From Cunninghamia lanceolata (taxonomy: Eukaryota; Streptophyta; Pinopsida; Cupressales; Cupressaceae): a stretch of 64,000 nt of DNA. Shown in pieces: positions 10,869 through 23,755 of this stretch (position 1 is its first letter; each line of letters begins with the position of its first letter). The translations under genes were made by a program, and so were the position numbers. Under the pieces are notes generated by a model, which was not told the DNA's origin, did no database searches, and saw nothing but the letters and a program-made list of their open reading frames with translations. The stretch is from NCBI GenBank assembly GCA_027924645.1, contig BSBN01000037.1:310001-374000 (forward strand), read 5' to 3'.

Positions 10869-12184
10869 TGACAAGGGTCGTTGTACCTTGCATTTAATTA
10901 CATTAATTTGTCAAATCCAGGGCAGTGTATCCATGGCTATCTCCAGTAGGAATTGATAATCAGTAGTCCCAAAACTATCTTTGAAAAACTAAACCTACTT
11001 ATCCATTCAGAATCATGCATTTAACCACTTGCTTGAAAAAAGATCTTATCTAAGAATCTGAAAGTACAATTTTCTATAATGAACTACTTAATCAGAAAAC
11101 TAGAAAAATAGTAAATGGAATGAAACAACAATCTAATCTAAATATACCAAAGTAATGAATCCAAACTAAGCAATTTCAAGAATCCAATAAAATAGTAAAT
11201 CTAAATAGTAAATACTAGCCTTCTCTCCTTTGGTGGGAGTGGGCCCTTGCTCCACACCTCTGGAAGAAAGACTAATTCAATGCCTTAGACCACACAAATG
11301 TAAAACTACCTTCCTTTTATTCTAGATTCTTCAAAAATAGAGTATATCTAAAAAGCTAAGTAAAACATAGTATATCTTGTTCCTTCTAAAAAACTATTCT
11401 ATATCTATCTATTGCTTCCATATAATATATATCAGGTGTTGTTCTGTTGATACAATACCTCTAGAGTTTATTATTTCACTCATAGTTCTCTATTAGACAC
11501 AAAGATCTTTATTCCCTATTCTAAGCATGCAACTCTCCATTCAAAAAGAGCATCATGCGAAAACTAAAGAGATTTAAAGTAACAATGGAGGTGTCCCTTA
11601 AATCAAGAGTTTAACTTAAGTTCAATCAAGCCAAGAAGACCACTGATAAAGAAAAGGAAATATCTTTAGACAGTATTTTATCAAAAGTTCTTAATCCATG
11701 CAAAAATAGTTAATAGGTTTCTTTCTTCTTCAACGGAACCACTACTGCAGTCTTCTCCTAAAAACTCTGGTGCCTTCATGCACAACTCTGGAGATACTCC
11801 TGAAACCGTTATGGAAATTCTGCACAATCTATCTAAACAACTTTACAGAGAACAACCCCGAAGATGTTTGCAACAGCCTAACTGCTATAGCTCCATGGAA
11901 CATAGCTCCGGAGATGGTAAAATCTCCTCTGAAGTCTTCAAATTGCTATATGAAATATATGGGTTCCTATCATCAAAAAGAGATATTTCTACATATTTTT
12001 GTTAGCTCAAGCTCAAAACATAAAACCTTTTAACCACGACAGTTGATGCAACATCACATATAATTTTAACATAACTAAATAAGTTTTTTAACAGTCTTAA
12101 AGTACAAATCAATAGATGGAATGCTATTTAGAATAGGAAAGGGAGACATAAAAGCATGTTTTGATGAGTACTACCTGGCACTCA
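10869..12184 (-). repeat. E3 3' LTR
   Basis: This 1316-bp LTR matches the two pieces of the right LTR. It contains several copies of a near-palindromic CTCCGGAG/CTCTGGAG motif (for example 11786-11793 and 11906-11913). Next to it, the internal minus strand reads CTTGGGGGC (about 12187-12198), a plausible end of the polypurine tract. Confidence 0.88.
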
Positions 12185-12189
12185 TCATG

Positions 12190-15100
12190 CCCCCAAGATT
12201 AAGGGTTTGCAAGTCCTCCTGCATTGTCTTGGATCCTTGACCTATTCAGCTGATATAACATTTCTGTGATGTTATAGCTACTTTCAAATGTTGTCCAGTT
12301 TGTTATAGTAGTATTAGCATTACCCTTCAATTCTTCTACCCTACACAACCATTCTTGGAATTTGACATCCTCCATCTACTCGGCCCACATGGGCAAAGGC
12401 TTAATAATCAAGGGAGGACTAAAGTGCATCCCCACCCAATCTTTCTTGTAATTGTCTATTAGTTTTACCATGGCCTTGGCCTTTCTGATAAACCATTTGA
12501 GGTTGGTTGGGGATACCAGATCTCTCATTTTTTGCTATAGAGACAAGGTGTTCCCCCATTTGCAAGCAGTCAAAATTTTGTTGGTTAAGGAGTGCACAAA
12601 TAAGCCAAATTCTATGACACATTCTTCCAAATTCTGTTGATATAGGGGAGACATCTTAGGAGTATAGAAAAATACTTGAAATTGAGTTTCAAAGTCCCTT
12701 GGAGTGGTGTTTTCATGCCTGAGGAATAGCCCAGTATTTTCCATATTCAATGAATGTGCCTCCATCCTTTCTAACCAGATTTCATGGTTCCTCATTAAAG
12801 ACATAAATGCCCTCAACTGTAATTCACCCACAAATAGATTTATAAAGAACTTATTATGTTTAGCTAAAAAGAAAATGTGCAAAAAATAGTTCACAGAGGA
12901 AATTTTTATCCTCATCATTATTGAGTATGTATAATCTCATGAAATCATGTCCATTTTCTATGGACTTGGTAATATCAAAGATGACCAGTGAGATCTTCCT
13001 CTGAAGGAATCTTTCCCTGAGGAACATGGTGTAATTCCCACTAGGTGGCCCGCAGGAGAGAATATCTGAAGATAGAATATCTATTGTAATTACTTCTTCT
13101 TCTAATATTTTCACTTTTGCACTTAATTCAGAAACTACTCTTTGCAGCTAGAGCATTCTAGTAGTACCAGCCAAATCATTACACCTTCTCTCCCAATTTA
13201 ATAAAGTCCTAGGGACATTCAACTGGAATGTCCTTAGGGAGATATCTATTTATGTACCTTTTGTTGGAGCAGCAATAAGCCACGATCAACTTGCAAAATC
13301 AAGAATACTTCCACCAATGAATATGAGCAAATAACAAAGCCAATAACTATCAATAAGCATCCCAAATGTGGAGCATAAACATATATTACCCTCACTTAAA
13401 AATTTACATGAGAATGCCTCATTATATGTCAACTATAGGCATTGGGATATTCAATTCCCTAATTAGTTCTTCCTGGTCAGCAATTATGTCATTAGCCTTT
13501 GTTAATTCCCAAGACTGACTGTCAACTTTCTCCATAAGGCTGTCATCAGAATAATGCAGTTGTCTTTGGCTTTGATAGCCTCATAGATATGCAATTCCTT
13601 TTATGTCATCTTTGTATCCTTTGTCAAAATTTCCTTTTCTTTTTCATTTGTATTTTTCTGTAGTTCATTGATTTCCTCATCTTTTGTGGTCTTTTTATCT
13701 TGCATAACCTTCTTCATTTCTATAAGATGATGTTCTTTCCCCACAACATTCTTTTCAAATTCTCAATCTCCTCCATTAGTTGTTGTTCCTGGGAGATTTC
13801 AATGTCTTCATAGTCTGATGGATGGGACTAGCTCCCTGCCTCAATATTTGTTTCTCTTTCTTCTGCATCACCTGGTTTTGCTTCACCCTATACTGCTTCC
13901 ATATTTATGGCATCTCCTTCTTCCCTTGTTTCTATTTCTTCAACATATTTAGGGGCATGTGATCACCCAACTTCCTCCTCAGGAGGCCTTTTATCTTGGT
14001 GTTCTGGAGGATTGTCAGGTGTAGCTGATGCTCAGAGTTTAGTGACGACGTCAGCAAGTAATTCTGAGTCCTTTTCCAATTGGCTCTTTTGTCTTTGATA
14101 CTTACTTCACTAGAGCATTGGCTATGACTGCTCTTCTTACATCTCCGGAGCTTGTTAACCTTCTTCTGATCCTAAGGAAATTATTTGTGGTTCAGTCATT
14201 ATAACCTTAGATGCTCTAGAGGTTTGTGCAATAGAGTCCTCCTGAGTACCTTCTTCTGCTACCCTGCCTCTTTTGCTTCTTCTCATTGTTGGAGGAGTTT
14301 CTAGAACTTCTCAACTCTCCTTTGTTCTACTTTTTATGTTTTCTTTCTTTTTGACTTGATTTTGGAGTCTCTGTAGCTCCTTGTCGGCCACCTTTTCACC
14401 TTCCCCTTATGTAACTTGGGGAAGACCCTTTGCATTCTTCTTTCTCAGTGTTGGGGTGGGTTCATTAACTAGTGTCATCTTCCTTTTTGTTCTATGTGAG
14501 GTCTGAGGGGAATCCTCAAAAAGTATGGTGTCCTTGCTTTGTTCTGGTGTAGAGGATTGTCCTCTTAAGACCTTTTTTCCTTTCTTCTTTTCCCCTACAG
14601 TTGGGGAGGATGTTGACTGGACTATCTTACCCTCTTCTTCTTCTTGAGTGGGAGATGGCTCTTATGTTATGACCATTTTCTCTTTTGTCTTGCCCTTACG
14701 ATTGCCATCTAAAAATGCTCGCCATTAAGCCTCACCTCCTCTTTTGGAAATGAAATGATGTTTGACAATAAGAAAGATAAGTCCATGATGTTTAAGTTGT
14801 CATTTTCCTTGTTGATACTTATTAGCTAGTGTGGTGATCACATAAAAGAGAAAGTTTGGCAAGCTCATCCTATACTCAGGGTTGTTTTGACTATACCTTA
14901 GAAAAATAAGCATTTTCATGACTGACTCTAAAATAATGGCAAACTAACCATCACATGTAAAATATTTCATCACTCAAGTGGCAAGGGAGTTCCATGGTTG
15001 AGGGGGGATAGCTCTGAGAATCCCCTTAACTTCCCCTTTACTTTCATGGGTTTGAATTTCAGGCTCATTATCAATTGTGAAAGTTTTTATCAAATTAGAA

Positions 15101-15372
15101 TATAAAGCCTTGAGATGGTAAAACCTCTCACCTTCTTATGGAATGCCTGAGATGTTTTTGATGATTGAGATAGATATAGGAATGGTCACACGTCTCACCT
15201 TGCTCTTGTCATCTTGAAGGTTTGAAATGAACTCCTCCATAATGTCCTCTTGGAATCCCTCAATTTTCTCCATGAATTCTAACCATCCTGCATTTTGAAG
15301 TATGTTTGCAAATTCTTGATCTTCCAGCAGCTTCTTTACTATCTCAGGCTCTAAATTCTTCTTAAGACCCAT
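12190..15372 (-). pseudogene. E3 long env-position reading region (unclassified)
   Basis: It starts at a true ATG at 15372 (MGLKKNLEPEIVKKLLEDQ) and can be followed with stops and frame changes for about 1,000 codons to the 3' LTR. The first part is helical (EFMEKIEGFQEDIMEEF), then MSLPNFLFYVITTLANKYQ near 14850. A long E/K/S/T-rich low-complexity middle (about 13450-14700) follows, then a more ordered C-terminal part (ERFLQRKISLVIFD near 12960-13010, then FETQFQVFFYTPKMSPLYQQ near 12650). Athila elements carry an env-like frame in this position, but I see no signal peptide or clear membrane anchor, so 'env-like' here means position only. Similar architecture recurs in the E5 and E6 regions. 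Confidence 0.5.
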
Positions 15373-16246
15373 ACTATGAAATAGAATTGCAACTTAATTT
15401 TAGTTTGAACCCTTATCTCTCAAACCCTTGGCTTTGACTGCCTGATCCTCTGAAGCTCTCATCTTTAAATTTCTACACTTCTCAAACCCTTAGCTCTAAT
15501 TTCTTTGATCTTTGAAACCCTCAGCTCTATTTTTTGCTTGAATTTTAATGGTTGTAGGAAGAATTCAACATTATGGATTTGATTTCTTGCTCCTCGGGGT
15601 GTTAATCTATTGAGATGGTTATGTGGGAAATGATGGTTTTAAAAATGGAAATTAAAGCTCAGTACTTTCACTTGAGAGGGATTATGTCACTCTGGAGTTG
15701 TGATGGTGGAGTGACACAGATTGATCTTGAAGTGACAGGTGTTGGAATTTATTTGGAAGGGACGGTGTAGGGAAAATCATGTGATTTGTACAAAACAACT
15801 GATAAATACTTATTTAATTAGTTAAGAGTAATACCTGCATTTACCGTTATAATTGTGAGGTGTCATGCTAGAATTTTGTGTCGTCGCTTTAGCAGGATGT
15901 AACATGACCACTTCCTCACTCTATAACCCTTGACGTGATTCTCCATAATGTTTGTGGCACATGATGTGACATATCTGTAGTTTAAACTTGTTGATGGGAC
16001 AACTTTCCATCATCAACAAATGATGTCATGATTTTTTGCCAATGTCAACGAAATGATTGGAAAAAGGTCCACCGGCGGCTAAGTGACAACTATCCCTATG
16101 ACTTGGTTCACTTTTTGAGGATGATGTAAATAAGTCATAAAGACATAATGATGTCATTACACCTTTGCTAAATTTCTCTTTTGAGATGTGAACTCCAGAG
16201 GTGTTGAATTTGCTTTACTCTATGAGCGCTTGAGGTGCTCCTTAGT

Positions 16247-16312
16247 CACTCCGGAGATATTCCTAGTTTGCTCCAGAGATGCTCCCAGTTTTCTCTAGAG
16301 ATGCTCCTAGTT
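16247..16312. repeat. three 22-bp tandem repeats
   Basis: Units 16247-16268, 16269-16290 and 16291-16312 share the pattern CTCY-RGAGAT-CTC--AGTT. They lie in the otherwise non-coding spacer (15373-16432) between the E3 integrase and the env-position region. Each unit contains a variant of the CTCCGGAG palindrome also found in the E3 LTRs. Confidence 0.75.
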
Positions 16313-16432
16313 GACCCCTGCATGAAGAAAAGAACCACCATTTGTTGGTTTTCAATTCTTTTGGTAAGAAGTACTGTCATTTTACCGACTTTCAATCCTT
16401 CTCTCTTTTTTATTTATTTATTTTGAGATTGT

Positions 16433-17676
16433 TCAGCTATCATTTTGGCAAAAGAGTTTTACCTCTTTTACATAACACAAGTATGGATGTGTAAGATTTT
16501 TAACAAACTCCTTGGTGGATGGGTGTTGGTACAAGTGAAGTCTATGTCTATGCACTAGGAATGTACTTGGTTCACCATCAATGGGTCACAACAAAGTTGT
16601 CCCATTGGTATAGACTTCCCTTACTTTGTAGGGCCCCATCCAATGTGTTTGTAATTTCCCCTTGAATTATTTGAACTTGGAATCATACAAAAGAACCTAG
16701 TATCCAAATTGAAATTTCCTCTCCTTAATGTGTTGATCATGCCATTGCTTCCTTTGTTGTTGAATGATCTTTGTCTGCTGGATTGCCTCCATCCTAATCT
16801 CGACCAACTCATTGAGTTGTAACATTCAATTCTGTTGTGCAATATTTAATGGAAGACCAATGTCCATAGAAGGTCTAAGAGTCTGAAACTCAAACTCTAT
16901 TGGCAAGATTAGCTTTTTCCCATAGACAAGCTCATAGGGAGAGAATCAGGTAGTTGACTTCCAAGTAGTGTTATAGGCCCATACATCTTCATACAATTTA
17001 TTTTCCCAATATTTCCTATTTACTGCCACTATTTTTGTCATTATGCTTTCCAACTCTCTATTTGTCACCTCCATTTGTCCATTAGCTTGAAGATGGTATT
17101 GTGAAGACTTCCTATGCTTAATCTAATAAAGATTTGTAAAGGCTTGTATTACTTGAGAGGTAAATTGTGGCACTCTATTTGAAACTATAATTATTGGTGC
17201 TCCAAACCTTAAGAAGATCTTGTTATACAAGAATTCTGCAACTTTTTCTTCTCTAGCAAACTATAATGCTTGAACTTCTGCCCACTTTGTCACATAGTCA
17301 GTACACACCATGATGTATTCCTTTCCTATAGATGCTGGTGAGATTGGGCCAACAAAATCCATGCCCCACTAATCAAATGGTTCTAAGACCATCTGAGCAT
17401 CTAAGGACATCTCATTTGTAAATGTTGGCTAACCCATTCTTTGACATTGATCACACTGCTTCACATATTTATGAAGAAATGGATAATAGTAACCGGCTCC
17501 AAAAACTTTGTGGATTGTCCTTTGTGAGGAGTAGTGTCCTCTTGTGGGTCATCATGGAAATCTCTCAGCACATCAAAATTTTCATCAACTCTTTGACACC
17601 TATGCATTACAAAATCAAGCCCACATTTAAATAATAAACAGTTTAACCATTTATAGGACAAACTCTCCTTTACCAA
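16433..17676 (-). pseudogene. pol: E3 integrase
   Basis: The minus-strand translation starts with the RNase H to integrase linker and an HHCC zinc domain (CDQCQR near 17440). The core has MDFVGPI, the second catalytic position reads VSNRVPQF (Asp to Asn, near 17190), and NGQMEVTN supplies the Glu. The C-terminal part includes RKQWHDQHIKE, LLYDSKFK and HWMGPYKV, typical of Athila integrases. Several stops and at least one frameshift are present. It should have processed and joined element ends, but the Asn change alone would be expected to abolish strand transfer. Confidence 0.8.
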
Positions 17677-18270
17677 TTTCTTTTTTGTTTGAAGGTAAAG
17701 TGTGAAGGAAGCAAGCCTGTAGCTAAGAAGTTGGCTATATCAGCAAACCATGGTGTGTTCCAAGAAGAAACAACAAACAAGTTTTCATCTAGAAAACCAT
17801 CCTCTATAGGTTGATCTTCTCCACTTGTATGCAATCTTGACAGAAAATCAACAACTAAATTAAATTTTCCTTGGTTATCTATGATAGTGATATCAAAATA
17901 TTGCAATAATAACAACCATCTTATAATTCTTGAACCTACTACATGTTTTTCGTTAAGTATTTGATGGTTTCATGATCAGTGTGTTATATCCTGTGATGTA
18001 ATGTCTAAATTTGTTAATGGCATAGATCACAGTCAGAAATCATTTTTTAGTTGTGGTGTAATTTATTTTAGTAGGGGTAAGGATTTTATTTATATAATAG
18101 ATTGCATACATCCCTTCCCCTTTTTCTTTTTGTCCTAGGACTACTCCTATTGACTCATTTGATGCATATGTCTAAATATGAAATGACAGATTCCAATTCG
18201 GTCCTCTCAAATAAGGAGTGATTATCAATTTCTCTTTTATGGTTTCAAATGTTGTTTGGTAATCCTCTGT
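17677..18270 (-). pseudogene. pol: E3 RNase H and linker
   Basis: Heavily decayed. The C-terminal end is clear: QYFDITIIDNQGKFNLVVDF, then LSRLHTSGE near 17810-17910, then DENLFVVSSWNTPWFADIAN, the Athila linker before integrase. The first half (about 17920-18270) contains many stops, and the catalytic ECDAS-type motif cannot be read with confidence. Confidence 0.65.
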
Positions 18271-18865
18271 CTAGTGGAATTCAGTGTCTTTTGTTAAGAG
18301 GGAAAATATTAGGGAAGCTATCTTGCTAAAGTTTTCTATGAATCTCCCATAGTAACATGCATGACCCAAGAAGCTCCTAACATCAGTCTGATTTTTAGGT
18401 GTGGACAGTTGTTTGATCACCTCTACTTTGTTGGTATCCACTTTAATTCCTTCTGCTGATATGTGGTTCCCAAGAACAATATCCTGCACTACCATCATAA
18501 AACACTTTTCATGGCTTAAGGACAAATGACGCTTTTCATAGCATTCCAAGACTTTCTCTAGGTTTTTAAGGGCTTCTTCAAAAGTATTCTCATAAACCAG
18601 TAAATTCATCTATATAAACCTCTATGCTCTCATTAGTTAGTTTAGTAAAGATGGCTAGAACAACCCCTTGAAAGGTAGTTGGAGCATTACACATGCCAAA
18701 TGAAAGAACTCTGTTTGCAAAGGTACACCATGAGCAAGTAAAAGTGAACTTGTCTTGGTCCTCTGGTGCCACTTGAATCTAATTATACCCACTAAACCAT
18801 CCAAAAATGAAAATTACATCTTCCTTGCTAGGTTATCTAAGACTTGATCAATGAATGGTAGTGGA
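18271..18865 (-). pseudogene. pol: E3 RT, C-terminal part
   Basis: This segment continues the RT cut by E4: LPFIDQVLDNLA, FLDGL, then FGMCNAPTTFQ and the active site, which reads YIDE instead of YIDD near 18605-18620. An extra G near 18596 shifts the frame; the thumb and connection continue as ENTFEEALKNLEKVLE, KCFMMV and VRSFLGHACYYGRFI. The last five bases (18861-18865, GTGGA) are the E4 target duplication. Confidence 0.82.
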
Positions 18866-20193
18866 TGTTGGACAACTAAGAGGGGGGGTGAATTAGTTGT
18901 TCCAAAATTTTCTAAACTTTTAATCTTCTTTCTTGATTTACAACCAAATTAAAGATGTAAACATTTAAGCATAAATCAACACATTGAGCAGAAACGACAT
19001 GAACACACAACACCAGAATTTTTGACGTGGAAAACCTGGTTAAGGGAAAAACCACGGTGGGTGTTAACCCACAAAAATGTGTACCCTATTAAAAGTACTT
19101 AAGAAAATAGAAGGCACATGCCTTCAGGTGCACTACCTAGAGCTCACTACTAAAGAAGAGGTTTACTATCTATAAGAAATTATGAATTACACAGAGATAA
19201 TGAACTGAGAAATAGCATCTACATTCATCCCTGAATCAGTCCCTTTGAAGGCTCACAAAAACTTCTACTCCTATCTTCAAATTCTTCTTCACTAACTCTT
19301 CACTTTATAATCCCTTTGCTCTTCTTCTTCTCTGCTCTACTTTTGATCCTTTCTTCTGATTTAATTCATTTCATACAAGGATGATTTTCCACAACTCTTC
19401 AACAAGTATTTATACACTTCATCAACCTTGGAATGATCAACAAGGTCAGCTAAACTTAACATGAATCTTTACACTATCGGCCAAACAGTTGAGACTTGAA
19501 ACTTCCTTCATTAACATACCATGCTTCATAAAATGCTCTTTAGATCATCCGCAACATGCCAGGAACATCCGGTCAGCCAAAACTGAGAAGAACATCAACC
19601 TCAAAGAAGAAATCTTCAATCAACAAGCTCAAACTTCAATGCAGACCTCCAACACAATAGCCACATGATCCAAACACCTCCACAAGCACATTTAATTGAC
19701 CAATAACATTCACTCTAAACCAAATTACCAGAATCATTTGTATCTTCCTCCAAAACCTCAAGAACACTATCTGCCATGACTGTCAAACTAGAAAGATAGC
19801 TTGCAGACCTCCAAACCATGAACCACTAGAGTTGATGATACACACTAACTTCCTAAACATGCCTTCAGATCCGAAGACCATAATATTTCACTGCGGAGCA
19901 ATCCAGACCAACTTACTGTCACACTCTCTTCTGAATATTGCAAAATTTGGTTCTACTCAAATGGCCATAACTTCTTCAAATCTTCATGCAAACTTCTCAA
20001 TTCTTAACTGGAGCAACCTTTGACAATCCTCTACACAACCATATGGTCCACATGCATTGATTGTCATTAATTTTCTCAATATCCTCAACAATCCAGTCTT
20101 CTATACAGACAATAATAGGATATAGTTGACACCAATGGCAACAAGGATATGTTGACATCAATGACAACACCACTTAGGCACATATTTGCAACA
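18866..20193 (-). repeat. E4 3' LTR
   Basis: It begins TGTTGGACAAC and ends ATATTTGCAACA, matching 24706-26035 along its length. Confidence 0.93.
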
Positions 20194-20208
20194 ATCTCCC
20201 CCTTTGTC
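20194..20208 (-). promoter_or_regulatory. E4 polypurine tract
   Basis: The minus strand reads GACAAAGGGGGAGAT directly before the 3' LTR, the expected second-strand primer. The 330 bases between this and the pol stop at 20539 are a non-coding 3' region, with further CCCC-rich patches (20260-20420) that look like extra purine tracts on the minus strand. Confidence 0.85.
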
Positions 20209-20538
20209 ATTGATGGCAACATATGATGTGAAAAACTGAATTCAACCATCAAGAAAAGAACTTCTCCCCCTTTCTCTTATCACACCTGCAACCATTATCT
20301 TCACTGCTTCCCTTTTCACCAGCAACTATTGACTTCCAAGTTTTTCACATGACTTCTCTCCCCCTTTGACATGAATGGAAAAGGGCACATATTTGCTATC
20401 TTTTCTCCCCCTTTTTACTTCAGACTAATCTCCAACATTTGCATACTGACTACTCCTTAGAGTAGTACTTTCTCAACATCAATTTGGATCTCAAGATATG
20501 TCTGAGAATTCCATCGAACTGATGCACATAAGTGCATC

Positions 20539-21010
20539 TTAGTTCTGATTAGGAGGGGTAATAACCCCTAACTTCTCTCTGAGATACTCAAAAGTATCCT
20601 TGGGAAGAGGCCTAGTGAAGATATATGCGATCTGATCTTTGGAAGGCACAAACTCCAACTTGACTTCATTCTCATTTACCTTCTCTCTCAAGAAATGAAA
20701 CTTGATAGATATATGTTTTGTCTTTGAATGTAATACCGGATTCTTTGAGATGCTTATTGCACTAGAATTATCATAGAAATTTGTGGCTGGCTCCTCAAAC
20801 ATAATTATGATGTCCTTCAACATTTGCTTCATCCACAGAACCTGAGTACAATTATTTGTTGTTGCTATATACTCTTCCTCTATAGTAGACATGGATATTG
20901 CCTCTTGCTTTTTGCTTATCCAAAAGCCAATCTTCTCCCCAAGAAGAATACACCACTACTAGTACTTTTTCTGTCATCCACATCTCCTGCCTAATCAACA
21001 TCTGTATATG
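20539..21010 (-). pseudogene. pol: E4 RNase H
   Basis: It begins at AYTDVD followed by an in-frame stop in place of the usual Trp, then GDVDDRKSTSS. A frameshift near 20900-20960 leads into STIEEEYIATTNN, containing the catalytic Glu, then NFYDNSSAISISKNP and HSKTKHISIKFHFLRE, and the end of pol at 20539. All regions of a copia RNase H are recognisable. Confidence 0.85.
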
Positions 21011-22085
21011 CATGAAGAGTGAAGTTATTGTCCTTTGGATACCACAGTCCATAATCAATTGTCCTCTTGAGATATCTGAAAATTCTTTTGACAGCCATAA
21101 CATGGGATTCTTTTGGATCAGCTTGAAATCTAGCAACAAGTTCAACTGCATTCATGATGTCAGGTTTGGTCTGAGTTAGATAGAGCAATCCTCCAATCAT
21201 TGATCTATACCTTTTCTAATTTGCCTTGGGGGAGTCATCATCTTTGCTTAGCTTGCATCCGGTTACCATAGGTGTACCTACTAGCTTTGAATCTTCCATT
21301 CCAAACTTCTTCAACAATTCTTTCACATACTTGGACTGAGATATGAAGATACCTTTATCTGACTGAACAATTTGTAGACCTAGGAAGAAATTCATCTCGC
21401 CAAACATTGACATCTCAAACTCACTTTTCATCTGATCAACAAATGCTTTGCACATACATTCATTTCCACCAAAAATGATATCATCAACAAAGACCTCAAC
21501 AATTAGAATGTCCTCATGATTAATCTTGAAGTACATATTACTATCACCAGTACCTTTGCTAAATCCTAGCTTGAGAAAATGCTTATCCAATCTGGCATAC
21601 CAGGCTCTTGGAGCTTGCTTGAGTCCATACAAAGCTTTTTTCGGTCTACAAACCATATCTCCCTGATCAAACAACTGAAATCCTTTTGATTGCTTAATGT
21701 AGACTTCTTCCAAATCTCCATTCAGAAATGTTGATTTGACATCCATCTGATATACTTTAAAATCTCTGAAAGCAACAAAAGCAAGAAATAATCTAACTAC
21801 CTCTATCCTTGCCACCGGGGTAAAAGTTTCTTCAAAATCAATTCCTTCCACTTGAGAATAGCCTTTACATACCAACCTTGCCTTATTCCTTACAACCTCA
21901 CCATCTTCATTTAGTTTATTCCAGAAGACCCATTTGGTTCCAATCACATTTTTGTCCTCAAGTCTAGGAACAAGATCCCAAGTGTGATTCTTTTCAATTT
22001 GCATCAATTCTTCTTCCATTGATTTAATCCAGTTTTCATTATTGCAAGCTTCACTTACTGATTTAGGTTCAATCTTTGAAATCAA
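21011..22085 (-). pseudogene. pol: E4 reverse transcriptase
   Basis: Copia RT motifs occur in order: [60 protein letters not shown], the active site FVDDI (YVDD in most copies) and [10 protein letters not shown]. One stop lies near 21216. The rest is in one frame and nearly intact. Confidence 0.9.
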
Positions 22086-22286
22086 ATAAATCTCGTCTTG
22101 ATCTTCAAAAAAATTTCTCCTAGTTCAAACACCTTTACTCTTATCTCCTATGATCTGATCTTCAGAATGATTCAACCTTACATACCTGGGAGTTTTGGAA
22201 ATTGCTTGAACTTCTGTTTCTTGAACTTGTTCCTTGTCATCTGCACTAACCTCTTGATATACTAGAGTTACCGAGTCAATCTGATT

Positions 22287-23243
22287 CTAAGTCTGAACTT
22301 GAACTTGCCTTCCTTGATTTTGACTTTCATCTTGATCATCTGAATCATATCTACAGTACCTGGAATGTCCTTTGCTTTCATCAACTTTAACATTAGCACT
22401 TTCAACAATCTTTTTCAACCTCTTGTTGAAGCACCGGTAAGCCTTACTTTGAGTAGAATATCCCAAAAATATTCCTTCATCACTTCTTGCATCAAACTTG
22501 CCTAAATCCTCATCTCTTTTGATATAGCATTTACTACCAAAAACTCTGAAATATCTCACAGTAGGAGGATGACCAAACCATAGTTCATAAGGGGTCTTAC
22601 CAGAATTTCCTTTGATCTACACCTAGTTAAGAGTGTAGACAACAGTACTCACGGCTTCTCTCCAATAAACTTGAGGAACATTTGTTTCCATCATCATGGT
22701 CCTGGCAGCTTCCTGAATTGTTTGGTTTTTCCTGTCCACAACTCTATTTTGCTGAGGAGTCCTAGGAGCAGATAATTGTCTTTTTATTCCATATTTTTCA
22801 TAGAAAGCATCAAACTCATCAGAATCAAATTCTCCACCTCTATCAGATCTTAGACACTTCAATTTTCCACCAATCTTATTTTCAACCATCATCTTGAACA
22901 CTTTAAACTTATCAAGAGCTTCTGATTTTTCTTTCAGGAAAGTTACCCACATCATCTGGGAGTAATCACCAATCAGTAACATAAAATATCTATCTCCTTG
23001 CACACTCCAAATTCTAGCAAGACCATAGAGATCAGTATGTACAAGTTCCAATCTTCCACTTGAACCTTGTTCTTTACTTTTGAATGAGATTTTGTTTTGT
23101 TTACCCAATTGACATTCTCTACATATGCTATCAGGTCTCACAAGTCTTGGAGGATCTCTTATAGCTTGAGTGGAACTTATTTTAACAATGTTATCAAAAT
23201 TCACATGACACATCCTCCTATGCCATAACCAACTTTGATCTAT
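22287..23243 (-). pseudogene. pol: E4 integrase
   Basis: The HHCC zinc domain ends CRECQLGKQ. The core has VHTDLYG, RSDRGGEFDS and PQQNRVVDRKNQ; the last normally reads ...VVERKN, so the catalytic Glu is Asp here. A stop near 22623 separates the core from the C-terminal region (YELWFGHPP, RVFGSKCYIKRDEDLGKFD, GIFLGYS). The spacer 22086-22286 is acidic and variable, as usual between copia integrase and RT. Confidence 0.87.
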
Positions 23244-23755
23244 CTAAGCAATCAAACAACTTTTGTCAAAACTACTTAAGTGAAAGATGTTACCTTTAGT
23301 TTGAGTACTGGATGCAATTTCAGTTCCGGAGCTTTCCAAGATTCTGCATTTTCCATCCTTGAATCGAAGATTATGCTTCAGTCCTTCCACATATAGAACA
23401 TCTTTGGTGTTGTTCTTACCATCAAAAAAGATAGATCCTCTGCCACGGATTCTACCAGCTGAGTTGTCTCCAAATTTCACAAGCCCTCCTTCATAATTTT
23501 CAAAACTTAGAAACTTACTCTTGTCACCAGTCATATGATGAGAACATCCACTATCAATTACTCATTCATCTTTTTCAATAACTTGAGCAGCCAAGGCACT
23601 TTCCACATTTGCACAACTAGCAAATTTAGTAGACACCAGATCTTCTTCTTGGATAGCAATGAACACCTAATCATTTTCAGAGGAACCTCCATGATCAAAT
23701 TCATCATCTGTGACACCTTCTTCTCCAGCTTCTTGGACATAGTAACAATTCTTCT
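23244..23755 (-). pseudogene. pol: E4 protease
   Basis: The copia protease motif VIDSGCSHHMTGDK is present, preceded by a stop where a Trp codon is usual. FGDNSAGRIRGRG and VLYVEGLKHNL follow. About a dozen residues usually found between KHNL and the next segment are missing, indicating a small in-frame deletion. Confidence 0.82.
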
